A DNA stretch of 64,000 nt from CAZPDM01 sp964585305 (GCA_964585305.1 CAZPDM010000012.1:1-64000); one strand, 5' to 3'; positions 25,014 through 35,215 are shown, numbered from the stretch's first letter. The notes: a model not told the origin generated them from the sequence alone. Translations and numbers: made by a program.

Positions 25014-26666
25014 CTATCGGCTTTCTTTTTTCTTCTTATATTTTAATGAGTGTTCGATAAATCCCTTGAATAAAGGATGTGCGCGCATAGGTCTTGATTT
25101 GAACTCAGGATGAAATTGGCAAGCTAAGAACCATGGATGATCACTAACTTCAATAATTTCTACTAAATTACGATCAGGAGAAAGACCTGTAAATTTTAAA
25201 CCATGTTGAGCTAAAATATCACGATATTGGTTATTAAATTCATAACGATGGCGATGTCGTTCTTCTATTTTCTGGCATTGATATGCAGCTAAGGCACTGC
25301 TATTTTCTTCCAAAACACAAGGATACGAGCCAAGTCTCATTGTTCCGCCTAAGTCATCATCGGGATCGCGATGGATAGTTTCATTACGATTGTAGTCAAA
25401 CCATTCACGCATAAGATAAATGACGGGTTCTTTACAATTACATTCAATTTCCTGGCTGTGAGCGTCATGAATACCTGCTACATTGCGGGCAAATTCAATA
25501 ACAGCTAACTGCATTCCTAAACAAATCCCAAAAAATGGAATTTTATTTTGCCGTGCATATTGAATTGCTTTAATTTTTCCAGGAATTCCTCGATTACCAA
25601 ATCCTCCTGGAACAAGTATTCCATCAAATTGTTCCAAAAGATTTTCGCCCCCATCTTTTCCAATTTCTTCCGAATCTAAATAATCTAAAATAAGTTTAGC
25701 GTTGTTGGCAATTCCCCCATGCACTAAAGCTTCGTTTAAACTTTTGTAAGATTCTTTAAGGTGAGTATATTTCCCAACAACAGCAATTTTAACTTCATAT
25801 GCAGGATTTTTTATCTGATGAACTAATTTTTGCCAATCTTCTAAAGAGGGTTCTCTTGTCCATATATTGAGTATTTGCGTAATTTGTGTATCAAGGCCTT
25901 CTTCATTTAATCGAAGCGGAACTTCATAAATAGTTTCAACATCTTGATCCGCAATAACGCGTTCGGGTGCGACATTACAGAAGTGCCCAATTTTAGCTTT
26001 AATATCGGGTTCTATTTTATGCTCAGCACGGCAAAGTAAAATATCAGGTTGAATTCCTGTTCCTAACAATTCTTTAACGCTATGTTGCGTTGGTTTGGTT
26101 TTTAATTCTCCTGCCGCCCGAATAAAAGGAACCAATGTAACATGAATAAATAAAACATCTGCACGCCCAACATCCTGACTAAATTGGCGAATTGCTTCCA
26201 AAAATGGAAAACTTTCAATATCCCCTACTGTTCCGCCAACTTCAACAATAGCTAGATCGGTATTCTTTGAAGCTTCATGTATACGTCGTTTAATTTCATC
26301 AGTAATATGTGGAATAACCTGTACTGTTGCGCCAAGATAGCCACCTTTGCGTTCTTTTTCAATAACAGAGTTGTATATACTTCCAGATGTAAAATTATTT
26401 TTCTTATACATGGTTACATCAGAAAATCTTTCATAATGTCCCAAGTCTAAATCTGTTTCCGCGCCATCATCTGTAACAAAAACTTCTCCATGTTGAAAAG
26501 GGTTCATCGTTCCGGGATCAACATTGATATAAGGATCCATTTTTAAAAATGTAACTTTAAGACCGCGATTTTGCATCAAAGCTCCAATTGATGCAGCTGC
26601 AAGCCCTTTTCCAAGTGAAGATAATACTCCACCTGTAATAAAAATAAACTTTGTTTTTCGTGTCAA
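25014..26666 (-). CDS. pyrG: CTP synthase
   Basis: A 550-residue enzyme that aminates UTP to CTP with glutamine and ATP. The N-terminal synthetase domain starts KFIFITGGVLSSLGKGLAAASIG and has MDPYINVDPGTMNPFQHGEVFVTDDGAETDLDLGHYERF; the C-terminal class I glutamine amidotransferase has the nucleophile in FFGICLGMQ and the HPEF triad segment. The start is TTG (complement of 26664-26666), with AAGGATAAATTC in front. It lies 21 bases downstream of an EamA transporter gene. Confidence 0.97.
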   Translation of the reverse strand: MTRKTKFIFITGGVLSSLGKGLAAASIGALMQNRGLKVTFLKMDPYINVDPGTMNPFQHGEVFVTDDGAETDLDLGHYERFSDVTMYKKNNFTSGSIYNSVIEKERKGGYLGATVQVIPHITDEIKRRIHEASKNTDLAIVEVGGTVGDIESFPFLEAIRQFSQDVGRADVLFIHVTLVPFIRAAGELKTKPTQHSVKELLGTGIQPDILLCRAEHKIEPDIKAKIGHFCNVAPERVIADQDVETIYEVPLRLNEEGLDTQITQILNIWTREPSLEDWQKLVHQIKNPAYEVKIAVVGKYTHLKESYKSLNEALVHGGIANNAKLILDYLDSEEIGKDGGENLLEQFDGILVPGGFGNRGIPGKIKAIQYARQNKIPFFGICLGMQLAVIEFARNVAGIHDAHSQEIECNCKEPVIYLMREWFDYNRNETIHRDPDDDLGGTMRLGSYPCVLEENSSALAAYQCQKIEERHRHRYEFNNQYRDILAQHGLKFTGLSPDRNLVEIIEVSDHPWFLACQFHPEFKSRPMRAHPLFKGFIEHSLKYKKKKESR

Positions 26667-26687
26667 GAATTTATCCTTTCAAAATTT

Positions 26688-27608
26688 TTAATTATCTTGT
26701 TTTTTTTCTTCGCTAGATTCTTGAAATTTTAAAGATAGAGTTAAAATAATTCCCAGTAATACAATTGCTGCAATAATTTGTTGTAATGTTAATCGTTCTT
26801 CTAAAAAGAAAAAGCCAATAAATAGCGCAGAAATAGGGAAAGTCATTTCTGCAAATGTTGCAATTTTAGCAGGTGTATATTGCAATCCTTTATAATAAAT
26901 AAGAACTGCCAAAGTTCCACAACTTAAAGCAATACCAAAGAAATATAACCATTGTTCCAAAGTAATTTGAGAAACAGGATAATATTGCCCTAATACTAAA
27001 CTTGCGCCAAAAGCAGTTGGAATTACGATTAAAAATCTCATCAGCGTCGCAGCACCAAAACTAAGTTGATGAAGGACAAGTTTTCCTAAAACAGTAGCCG
27101 AACCCCAACAAATTGCAGCACCTAATGCCAAAAATATAGCCACCACTTCAGCATTTTGACCTTGAAAATTAGGTTGGAGTTGTGGAAATGAGATAATATA
27201 TGCAGCGAATAACCCAATCAGAGCAAGAATAATATATTGCTTTGTAAGCCGTTCTTTTAAAAATATAGATGCTAGTGCAATAGCAAAAATTGGCTGAGTT
27301 TTTTGTAATAAAATTACAACAGAATATTTTATGTAATTTACTTGAGCTAAAGCTGCCGAATAAAAAACAGTGCCTAAAAATCCACCAACAACAGCAGTTA
27401 AAATAATAATTCCCCAAGTTTTCTTTGACATTTTTTTATATTCTGGCCAAAATCTCAAAAAAAATGGAAGTAAAAACAAGACACCAACAATATGTTCTAC
27501 CATAACTAGTGTAGATGCAGGTATAGCATATAGTTTTCGGCGTAATAAGCCATCTAAACTCCATAAAAAAGCAGCAAACATAATCAAAAGTGGCGACCAT
27601 TTTTTCAT
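26688..27608 (-). CDS. EamA/DMT-family transporter
   Basis: A 306-residue inner-membrane protein with ten hydrophobic helices and the duplicated EamA fold: the first half ends in FAIALASIFLKERLTKQYIILALIGLFAAYI, and the second in ISALFIGFFFLEERLTLQQIIAAIVLLGIILTL. Both halves show the typical LxERLT motif. It should export or import a small metabolite, whose identity cannot be read from sequence. It is upstream of pyrG on the same strand. The ribosome binding site is weak. Confidence 0.88.
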   Translation of the reverse strand: MKKWSPLLIMFAAFLWSLDGLLRRKLYAIPASTLVMVEHIVGVLFLLPFFLRFWPEYKKMSKKTWGIIILTAVVGGFLGTVFYSAALAQVNYIKYSVVILLQKTQPIFAIALASIFLKERLTKQYIILALIGLFAAYIISFPQLQPNFQGQNAEVVAIFLALGAAICWGSATVLGKLVLHQLSFGAATLMRFLIVIPTAFGASLVLGQYYPVSQITLEQWLYFFGIALSCGTLAVLIYYKGLQYTPAKIATFAEMTFPISALFIGFFFLEERLTLQQIIAAIVLLGIILTLSLKFQESSEEKKQDN

Positions 27609-27757
27609 AAAAAAATTAGCGAGTTATTCTGATGATATTACTTTCATCAGAAAAATCGCCCTCCAAATTTCTTCTTTAAAAAATTGATTGATTAAAAAAA
27701 CAATTTTATAGGAAATTAACAAAATTATTTTTAATTTAATATCATAGAATTTTTCTA

Positions 27758-27786
27758 TTGAGAATATTTTTCTCTTATCATATCAT
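27758..27786 (+). promoter_or_regulatory. Promoter for the DUF4129-DUF4350-MoxR-DUF58 operon
   Basis: TTGAGA at 27758-27763 and TATCAT at 27781-27786 with a 17-base spacer, in the divergent gap after the EamA gene and about 45 bases before the first gene of the operon. Confidence 0.65.
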
Positions 27787-27838
27787 AATAGTATCTATTT
27801 TGCAACTATTTTAGTTAGCTTTTTTAATGGATATAGAT

Positions 27839-28957
27839 ATGAAAATTTTTCTATTTTCTTTCTATTTTTTTTCTATTTTTATATTAGCAGATCCCCAGGA
27901 AAGTGTGCAAAAAATTTACAATTCTCCCAAATATCAAAAAAGTATAGGAATAGATCGAAAAAATTTATTTCCCAATGAAGCAATACCAGAGATTCAAGAT
28001 AATGACGAACCGGAATACTTAGAAGATTCTTTTGAAAAAGAAAGAAATGATGAATCTTCAAAAACTTCTGAAGATGGTCCTGCTAATTTTAATTCAAATC
28101 CAAGAAAGAACCCCAATCGCTCTACTTTTAATCGCCAAACAAACAAAATTTCTACGGACAAAACAAATACGACAATCCAAACAGATAAAACAAGATATAA
28201 CCGCTATCAATCAAACCCACAAAGAAATAATATAAATAATAATCAAAACCAAGATACGACTCAAGATAATACAAATAACAGACAGAATTTAAATAATAAA
28301 GGAAATTTAAGCAAAAAAACAAATGATACATTAAATCAAAATTCGAATCAAAATAACTTAAGGGAACCTAATAGTTCAAATAATCCAAATTATACCCAAT
28401 CGCCTTCCTCTTCTAATATGCCAACTCCTAAAGAGTTGACTCCCCGAAATTTCTCTTCTCCTCCAATTTTAACCAGCTATTTTAGCAATATTGTATTAAC
28501 TATTTTTAAGATTCTGGTTTGGGGAATATCAGCAATTTTAGGAATTTTCCTGATTTTAGCTGTGTTAAATTGGTGGTTGAAGTTAAGAAAAAACTATAAA
28601 AATAATGCACTTAAAAAGCCAGAATTAAACTCTTTTCATAGCAATGAAAGTATTGAACCTTCTCTTAACGATTTAGAATTCATCGTGAATGAAAGACGAT
28701 ATTTAGATGCTTGTCGTTTGTTATTTCAAAAAAGTATTTCAATTTTACAAGAAAAAAAATTGCTTAGTTTTAAGAATCAACATCTTACCAATAATGAAAT
28801 GATATGGTATATTCAAGATCCAATACTTCAAGAAAATATTCAGGTTTTCAATCAAACAATTGAACGTGGTTATTATGCTTGTCAACCCATTGAAGAACAG
28901 GATTATCAAAAATGTCAAAACAGTTGGCAGAAGATTCTTTCTTGTCTTCCAAAATAA
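27839..28957 (+). CDS. DUF4129 membrane protein with Asn/Ser/Thr-rich linker
   Basis: The first gene of a four-gene operon. Using the second ATG (27839, preceded by GGATATAG) gives a signal sequence MKIFLFSFYFFSIFILADPQ; an ATG at 27827 in the same frame is the alternative. Residues ~40-200 are highly polar and low in complexity (Asn, Gln, Thr, Lys, Ser), then a membrane helix (ILVWGISAILGIFLILAVLNWWL) precedes a C-terminal DUF4129-like domain (YLDACRLLFQKSISILQEKKLL...RGYYACQPI). In related operons DUF4129 goes with MoxR and DUF58 proteins, probably in envelope assembly. It overlaps the next gene by 46 bases. Confidence 0.72.
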   Translation: MKIFLFSFYFFSIFILADPQESVQKIYNSPKYQKSIGIDRKNLFPNEAIPEIQDNDEPEYLEDSFEKERNDESSKTSEDGPANFNSNPRKNPNRSTFNRQTNKISTDKTNTTIQTDKTRYNRYQSNPQRNNINNNQNQDTTQDNTNNRQNLNNKGNLSKKTNDTLNQNSNQNNLREPNSSNNPNYTQSPSSSNMPTPKELTPRNFSSPPILTSYFSNIVLTIFKILVWGISAILGIFLILAVLNWWLKLRKNYKNNALKKPELNSFHSNESIEPSLNDLEFIVNERRYLDACRLLFQKSISILQEKKLLSFKNQHLTNNEMIWYIQDPILQENIQVFNQTIERGYYACQPIEEQDYQKCQNSWQKILSCLPK

Positions 28958-30177
28958 TTTCTATTTTTATTATTGCTTTTTTATCTCTCTTTATCTTAGG
29001 GATATTAGCTATAACTTTTTTAGAATCTGAAGAAGAAAAACCAAGTTTTAGTAGTTATAGTTATGCTGTAAGTGGTCATCATGCTTTCGCCAGCACATTA
29101 GATGCTATGAATATTCACTATCTTAGAGGACGTAGAAATTTTTATGATCGTATTAAAAATCGATTGATATTATTTTTACACTCTAATCCTTATGAATGGT
29201 ATAAATATACACACGAAAGCATGTATGATAGTTTAGAAAAAATAAATGAGCAAAATATCGTTCTTATTACATTACCCAAATACGAAATTATTGCTCCGCA
29301 TGAAAAAAATAAAAAATGGGTAGGGCAATGGCAATATATTTATAAAAGGAATTTACAGGATTTTTGTAAAAATAATATTAACTATCATTATTTTCCGCAA
29401 GGAATCATTAAGAGAGAAAATATTGCCAAGTTCGTTGTAAGAAATACTTGGAATGGCAAACAATATAACCTTCAAACTAATACTCTTCAATATTTTTCAC
29501 CAAATTTTTCTTATGGAAAAGTTCTTATTGAAACATTAGATAAAAAAGTAATTGCGATTTTCTATGAATCGTTAAAATATATTGTCGTTTCTGATCCTGA
29601 AATTTTTATGAATTTAAATATTGCTAAAGAGCAAAATGGCGAGTTAGCTATAGAATTGATAGAACATATCAAACAGGAAAATAAAACCATTAATGAAATC
29701 ATTATTGATGAAATTTCTCATGGTTTAGGTCGTCCCCCATCTATTTTAAGAGCTTTATTAACTCCCCCAGGACTTTACATTACTCTACAAATTTTGTTTA
29801 TAGGAGCATTTATTGTTTGGCTTATTAGCATTCGTTTTCGACCTGTACATTCTTTTCCTGCAAGACAACGGAGTTTAGAAGAACAATGCAAAGCCTTTGC
29901 AAATATTACTTGTTATGGAAATCGTGATGATTACTTTGCGCAAAAATATTTTCGCGCAATTTTGCAAGAATGTACAGAACAAATTCCTAGTCTTGCAGAT
30001 AAAACAGTTCCAAAAAAAATTGAATATCTTGAACAATTGGGAAAAATGTCGAAAAATCCTTATTCTATTAAAAATTTATATAAACAACTATCTGGTTTTA
30101 AACATTCCTACCAAATCCCAATTATTATTAAAGGACTCCATCAGTGGAAGGCAAGAATGAAATCATTGAAAAGATAA
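28912..30177 (+). CDS. DUF4350 membrane protein
   Basis: A 421-residue protein with an N-terminal membrane helix (IISIFIIAFLSLFILGILAITFL), a Rossmann-like extracytoplasmic region with DUF4350 features (SYSYAVSGHHAFASTLDAMNIHYLRGRR, INEQNIVLITLPKYE, KYIVVSDPEIFMN), a second helix (YITLQILFIGAFIVWLISIRF) and a cytoplasmic helical tail. Its start overlaps the DUF4129 gene and its end overlaps the MoxR gene by 34 bases, which indicates translational coupling along the operon. The role is inferred only from the conserved gene neighbourhood. Confidence 0.78.
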   Translation: MSKQLAEDSFLSSKIISIFIIAFLSLFILGILAITFLESEEEKPSFSSYSYAVSGHHAFASTLDAMNIHYLRGRRNFYDRIKNRLILFLHSNPYEWYKYTHESMYDSLEKINEQNIVLITLPKYEIIAPHEKNKKWVGQWQYIYKRNLQDFCKNNINYHYFPQGIIKRENIAKFVVRNTWNGKQYNLQTNTLQYFSPNFSYGKVLIETLDKKVIAIFYESLKYIVVSDPEIFMNLNIAKEQNGELAIELIEHIKQENKTINEIIIDEISHGLGRPPSILRALLTPPGLYITLQILFIGAFIVWLISIRFRPVHSFPARQRSLEEQCKAFANITCYGNRDDYFAQKYFRAILQECTEQIPSLADKTVPKKIEYLEQLGKMSKNPYSIKNLYKQLSGFKHSYQIPIIIKGLHQWKARMKSLKR

Positions 30178-31115
30178 ATAGCATTTATAAAAAAATCATG
30201 ACAGAGGTAAACAAAATCATTATTGGACAAGATGAAATCGCAAAATTTTGTATAGTTGCTTTGATGAGCAAAGGGCATGTTCTTGTAGAAGGCGTTCCTG
30301 GAACTGCTAAAACTTTACTTATGAGGACGTTGGCTAAAACTTTAGGATTTTCATTTAATCGCATTCAATTTACACCCGATCTTATGCCTGCTGATATTTT
30401 AGGGACAAATATTCCAAATCCTCAAAAGACAGACTTTGTCTTAATAAAAGGACCCACTTTTACTCAATTTTTACTTGCTGATGAAATCAATCGTACCCCG
30501 CCCAAAACGCAGTCAGCATTGCTTCAAGCAATGCAAGAATTTGAAATAACCATTGATGGAGTTAATTATCATTTAGGGGAAACTTTTTTTGTAGCAGCAA
30601 CGCAAAACCCAATAGAACAAGAAGGGACATATCCATTACCTGAAGCTCAATTGGATCGTTTCTTATTAAAATTGGTTGTAAAATATCCTAATGTTAATTC
30701 TGAAATTGAGATGGTTCAAAAACATCATCAAGGCAATATAGCATCTAACATTATTTCAGAAAATATTCAACCGGTTACAAATGTTCAACAAATTTGCACA
30801 ATACAAAACTTTATTCAACAAATTTTAGTTAGCGATAATGTTATCCGATATATTGTTGAACTTGTTCGACAAACCCGCGAAAATCCATGGATTCTCTGTG
30901 GAGCCTCTCCACGTGCAACCCTGATGTTTACAAAAGCTGCAAGAACATTAGCAGTATTGGAAGGCCGTGATTATGTTATTCCAGATGATGTGAAACGATT
31001 GTACGAATGCACCATTGGACATCGTATTGTGCTTACTCCAACTGCACAAATTGAAGGCTATACTATTTCTAAAGTTTTACAAGATATTGTTGAAAAAGTG
31101 GCAGTACCAAGATAG
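30144..31115 (+). CDS. moxR: MoxR-family AAA+ ATPase
   Basis: A 323-residue ATPase starting at a GTG preceded by AAAGGA inside the end of the DUF4350 gene. It has Walker A GVPGTAKT, Walker B LLADEINRTPPKTQSALLQAMQE, sensor 1 VAATQNPIEQEGTYPLPEAQLDRF and the C-terminal lid SPRATLMFTKAARTLAVLEGRDYVIPDDV, all hallmark MoxR sequences. MoxR proteins act as chaperones with DUF58/VWA partners, and the DUF58 gene follows 8 bases downstream. Confidence 0.94.
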   Translation: MEGKNEIIEKINSIYKKIMTEVNKIIIGQDEIAKFCIVALMSKGHVLVEGVPGTAKTLLMRTLAKTLGFSFNRIQFTPDLMPADILGTNIPNPQKTDFVLIKGPTFTQFLLADEINRTPPKTQSALLQAMQEFEITIDGVNYHLGETFFVAATQNPIEQEGTYPLPEAQLDRFLLKLVVKYPNVNSEIEMVQKHHQGNIASNIISENIQPVTNVQQICTIQNFIQQILVSDNVIRYIVELVRQTRENPWILCGASPRATLMFTKAARTLAVLEGRDYVIPDDVKRLYECTIGHRIVLTPTAQIEGYTISKVLQDIVEKVAVPR

Positions 31116-31123
31116 GAGAAATC

Positions 31124-32584
31124 ATGATCATTCCAACTAAAAGACTTATTTTTTTCCTTTTGATTGGAATTCCATTAGCTCTCTTGCCACTTTTTAATTC
31201 CGAAGTTGGAACTTTAGTGTGGATTCTTTACTTAGTTTTACTAGCTATTATTCTGCTACTAGAATATAGTATATTTCCTAGTTTAAAAAATTTTAATTGT
31301 GAAGTACACACCGAATCTTCTTACTATATAGAAGCTCAACATACTATTTCTATAAAAATTACTTCACCATGCTACTCATATTTGCCAGGACTAATATGTA
31401 TTGTAGAAAATGGTATTGGAAAAATATATTGGGCAAAAGACATTCATTCCCAAATAGAAAAATCTGCTACAGAAATAAAAACAAGAAAATTTTTAGCCGA
31501 AACTCAAAATAATAATTCTACAAATAAATTAGTAGAAAATTTTTTTTCTGAAATAGAAGAAAAAACAGAAGAAGAATATTTTCCTACAAGAGTTACTCTT
31601 TCTCCAGGGGAAAACAAATTTGAATTTAGTTTTTTTCCTATACAACGAGGGAAGATTGAATTCAGTGAGGTGAGGTTACGTATTCTAGGATATTTGGGAT
31701 TATGGTGGTTTCAACGCTATTTTAAAATAAAAAAAGAATCTAATATCATTCCTAATATTCGAGCAGTTGGAAAATATGCTTTACAATTTTTCTCCAATCA
31801 AAGTATTCGACAAGGTATTAAAATTGAAAAATACCGAGGAGAGGGGACTGAGTTTGACTCTATGAAAGAGTATGTTCCTGGCATGGATACACGGTCTATT
31901 GATTGGAAAGCCAGTCTTCGCAGTATGAAAATTATTTGCCGTGAATTTCGTGCAGAACGAAATCATCAAGTAATTTTTGCATTAGATTGCGGACGTTTGA
32001 TGGCAGCACAATTTAAGCATATTTCAAAATTAGATTATGCTATAAATTCTCTTATGATTCTTGCTTATTATGCTATAAAAAGTGGCGATCTCGTTGGATT
32101 TATGGCCTTTTCTAACCAAGTTTCCCATTATATTAAACCCCAATCAAATCTTGTTCAACTTGATAAAATTTGCCATGCATGCAATACTATTTCATATAAT
32201 TTTCAAGAAAGCAATTATGTTGTTAGTATGGAATATTTATTATCTCAACAAAAACGTCGCAGTCTAATTATTATTTTTACTGATTTTATCGATACAATTT
32301 CTTCTGAGTTATTTAAAGATTATCTTTCTATTATGACTCGGCAACATTTAGTTTTATTTGTGGCAATTCGTGATCCTTTTTTAGATGAAAAACTTCAACA
32401 AACGCCGGAAATATTGCTAGATATGCACCAACATCTTTCTTGTTACTACTTAAAAGAAGAAAGAGTTAAATTAATTTCGGAATTACGGCGTCTTGGAATT
32501 CATTGTCTGGATCTTCTTCCTAATCAAATTTCTATTCCTGTTCTTAATCAATATATGGAAATTCGTCGTCGAGAAATGATCTAA
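31124..32584 (+). CDS. DUF58 (VWA-like) membrane protein, MoxR partner
   Basis: A 486-residue protein with two N-terminal hydrophobic helices, an extended beta-rich middle and the DUF58 core: RGEGTEFDSMKEYVPGMDTRSIDWKASLRSMKIICREFRAERNHQVIFALDCGRLM. It is longer than many DUF58 proteins because of an inserted acidic stretch around residues 125-150. The VWA-like C-terminal part (SLIIIFTDFIDT) could bind metal. It is the last gene of the operon and ends in front of a bidirectional terminator. Confidence 0.88.
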   Translation: MIIPTKRLIFFLLIGIPLALLPLFNSEVGTLVWILYLVLLAIILLLEYSIFPSLKNFNCEVHTESSYYIEAQHTISIKITSPCYSYLPGLICIVENGIGKIYWAKDIHSQIEKSATEIKTRKFLAETQNNNSTNKLVENFFSEIEEKTEEEYFPTRVTLSPGENKFEFSFFPIQRGKIEFSEVRLRILGYLGLWWFQRYFKIKKESNIIPNIRAVGKYALQFFSNQSIRQGIKIEKYRGEGTEFDSMKEYVPGMDTRSIDWKASLRSMKIICREFRAERNHQVIFALDCGRLMAAQFKHISKLDYAINSLMILAYYAIKSGDLVGFMAFSNQVSHYIKPQSNLVQLDKICHACNTISYNFQESNYVVSMEYLLSQQKRRSLIIIFTDFIDTISSELFKDYLSIMTRQHLVLFVAIRDPFLDEKLQQTPEILLDMHQHLSCYYLKEERVKLISELRRLGIHCLDLLPNQISIPVLNQYMEIRRREMI

Positions 32585-32586
32585 AA

Positions 32587-32619
32587 AAAACACATCGCTA
32601 ATTTTTAGCGATGTGTTTT
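32587..32619. terminator. Bidirectional terminator between DUF58 and the sulfur-protein gene
   Basis: A 14-bp perfect stem (32587-32600 with 32606-32619) bounded by A run and T run, placed between convergent genes, so it can end both transcripts. Confidence 0.85.
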
Positions 32620-32635
32620 GAGTACATAAATATTC

Positions 32636-35128
32636 TTATATAAATAAATTTGTTGCAGTTTGGCGACTGGCAGCAATAAATTCAGCAACTCCGCCAATTT
32701 CTACTCCATCAATCAATTCTTCTTTACGAATTCCCATTGCATCCATAGACATGGAACACGCAATAAGACGTACCCCAGATTTTTGAGCAGATTCAAGTAG
32801 GCCAGGAATATTGGGAAGATTTTTTTGTTTCATACGCATTTTCATCATCGCAGTTCCCATACCAGCCATATTCATCCGTGATAAAGGTAATTTTCCTGGT
32901 CCTTTTGGCATCATCCAGCCAAACATTTTATCCATGAAACTCTTTCCAGGAACCGTTACCTTTCCAGATTTTCTTAGAGCATTAAGTCCCCAGAAAGTAA
33001 AAAACATCGTTACTTTCCCACCCATTGCAACTGCACCATTAGCAATAACAAGGGAAGCAAGGACTTTATCTAATTCGCAGGAAAATACTACTAGTGTCGC
33101 ACCATCATTAGTTTTGGCATTTGCTATTTGAGATTGGGCATTAGCACTTATTTTTCGTGCGCGGGCTGTTGTTATTCCTTTACTTTCTTCCATTCCTAAA
33201 AATTCTAGATTCATGCTTGGGCAACATGCTGGGAAATCGCGAGCAAATCCAGGATCAGAAGCTGTAACAACTAATTCCTGACCTTCTTTTATTTGTCCTA
33301 CAGTTTCTTTGATTTTCATAACAGGGCCAGGACAAGAAAGTCCGCAAGTATCTAATTGGAAAGGAGCGATATTACTCATATTAAAGCCTTTCTCCGAATT
33401 TTTGCTAAATTCTGAAGGGACAGTACTGCCACAGCAAGAATTTCCTGCGTTTGATGAAACTGTTTGGCAAGATGAAGTTGGAGAAAATGAAGTAGGCTTC
33501 TGGCTTCTTAAATTCCATCCACCAACAAACGACTTTACTTTGAAACCTTTTTGTTGTAAGGTTCGTGCCGCAAAATAACTCGATTTTCCTATAGCACAAA
33601 CTGTTAAAACAGGTTTGTTTATATCTAGCTCATTTAAACGATTTCTCAATTGTTCAAGCGGGATATGTTTTGCTCCTGGTATAGGATTGGCTTTTGCAAT
33701 AGGTGCAGAACGAACATCTAAAATTTGTTCTGCCCCATCTAAAGAATATTCTGGCACAAACAAACCATTTTGAATATTTGTAGCAGAAAAACCAGCGATG
33801 TTTAAAATATCTCTAGCATTACCAAAAGGTGGCGCATAAGATAATTCAAGATGACAAAGTTGTTCAATGTTCATTTTAGCAGCAATAGCTGTTGCCAAAA
33901 CATCAAGTCGCTTATCTATTCCATCAAAACCGATTGCTTGACCACCTAAAACACGACCATCATTTGGATCCCAAAGTAATTTTAAAGTTAAGGGCACAGA
34001 ACCAGGATAGTAAGAAGCGTGCTGATTTCCTACAACAATTGTAAAACGATAGGGAATATTTTCTTGACGTAATCTTTTTTCTGTATAGCCTGTTACTCCT
34101 GCTGTAACATCAAAAACTCTGGCAATTGCAGTACCAATTGTCCCAGGATAGGGTTTTGCTTCTTCTTTTAAGAAAATATGATCGGCAACCACACGGCCTT
34201 GACGGTTAGCTGGGCCAGCCAAAGGAATCATACAGCGTTTTCCTAAAATAGGATCGCTACTCTCAACTACATCCCCTGCAGCATAAATATCTGGATCGTT
34301 AGTCAATTGAAATTCATTTACCTTAATTGATTTGCGAATACCTAATTCCAAACCTGCTTTTTCTGCAAGTTCTGATTCCGGTTGAATTCCAATGGAAAGA
34401 ACTACCATATCCGCAGCAATTGTTTTGCCTGATTTGAGCTTGGCAATAATTTGTTTTTCTTCGCTAACAAATTCTGTAATGCCATCGTTTAATATAAGTT
34501 CAACACCTTTTTTAACAATTTCTATCTCAATCTGCTTGACCATTTCTGGATCCATTTGAGGCAATACTTGTGGCAATAGTTCAACTAAAGAAACCTGTTT
34601 TTTTAAATGGCGAAGCATTTCTACCATCTCTAAACCAATGAATCCAGCTCCAACAACAAGGACTCTTTGACTTTTGCTTACGGATTCTTTAATCCGATCC
34701 ATGTCTTGAAGATTTCGTAATGTTAAAATACGAGGATCTTGAATTCCTGTTAATGGTGGCCGAATAGGTCGACTTCCTGGAGCTAGCAAAATTTTGTCAT
34801 ATTCAATTTCGCGTGTTTCATTTTTAAGTAAGTCTTTTACAAGAACAACTTTTTTCTGTCGATCAATTGATAAGGCTTCGGTTTCTGTATATATTTGAAT
34901 GCCTAATAGCTGCCCCAATCCTTGAGGAGTATGCAAAGCTAATTTACTTCGATCTATAATTTCTCCGCCAATAAAATAAGGCATTCCACAGTTAGCAAAA
35001 GAAATATCTTTTCCTCTTTCAATAACAATAATTTCTGCATCTTCAGAAAGACGGCGTGCTCTTGCAGCCGCAGAGGCTCCCGCAGCTACGCCACCAATAA
35101 TAACGAATCGTAATTTATTTTTTTCCAT
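32636..35128 (-). CDS. CoA-disulfide reductase fused to rhodanese, TusA and DsrE domains
   Basis: A roughly 830-residue four-domain protein. Residues 1-450 are a flavin-dependent CoA-disulfide/persulfide reductase (FVIIGGVAAGASAAARARRL, redox Cys47 in SFANCGMPYF). Next is a rhodanese domain (EQILDVRSAPIAKANPIPGAKHIPLEQL, active Cys in TVCAIGKSS), then a TusA-type domain (CGLSCPGPVMKIK) and a DsrE/DsrF-like domain (VVFSCELDKVLASLVIANGAVAMGGKVTMFF). The domains should receive, pass on and reduce persulfide sulfur. The start at 35128 follows GGAG with a 5-base gap; the frame extends 15 residues upstream. A consensus promoter precedes it. Similar fusions are known in anaerobic bacteria. Confidence 0.9.
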   Translation of the reverse strand: MEKNKLRFVIIGGVAAGASAAARARRLSEDAEIIVIERGKDISFANCGMPYFIGGEIIDRSKLALHTPQGLGQLLGIQIYTETEALSIDRQKKVVLVKDLLKNETREIEYDKILLAPGSRPIRPPLTGIQDPRILTLRNLQDMDRIKESVSKSQRVLVVGAGFIGLEMVEMLRHLKKQVSLVELLPQVLPQMDPEMVKQIEIEIVKKGVELILNDGITEFVSEEKQIIAKLKSGKTIAADMVVLSIGIQPESELAEKAGLELGIRKSIKVNEFQLTNDPDIYAAGDVVESSDPILGKRCMIPLAGPANRQGRVVADHIFLKEEAKPYPGTIGTAIARVFDVTAGVTGYTEKRLRQENIPYRFTIVVGNQHASYYPGSVPLTLKLLWDPNDGRVLGGQAIGFDGIDKRLDVLATAIAAKMNIEQLCHLELSYAPPFGNARDILNIAGFSATNIQNGLFVPEYSLDGAEQILDVRSAPIAKANPIPGAKHIPLEQLRNRLNELDINKPVLTVCAIGKSSYFAARTLQQKGFKVKSFVGGWNLRSQKPTSFSPTSSCQTVSSNAGNSCCGSTVPSEFSKNSEKGFNMSNIAPFQLDTCGLSCPGPVMKIKETVGQIKEGQELVVTASDPGFARDFPACCPSMNLEFLGMEESKGITTARARKISANAQSQIANAKTNDGATLVVFSCELDKVLASLVIANGAVAMGGKVTMFFTFWGLNALRKSGKVTVPGKSFMDKMFGWMMPKGPGKLPLSRMNMAGMGTAMMKMRMKQKNLPNIPGLLESAQKSGVRLIACSMSMDAMGIRKEELIDGVEIGGVAEFIAASRQTATNLFI

Positions 35129-35186
35129 AATAACTCCATTTTTGTTTAAAAAAAACAAAAATAACATTTCCATATTTAAATGCTAG

Positions 35187-35215
35187 ATTATACTATAATA
35201 AAAAAAATTTGTCAA
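35187..35215 (-). promoter_or_regulatory. Consensus sigma70 promoter for the CoA-disulfide reductase fusion gene
   Basis: On the minus strand TTGACA (35210-35215) and TATAAT (35187-35192) are separated by 17 bases. It lies about 60 bases before the start codon at 35128. Confidence 0.85.
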
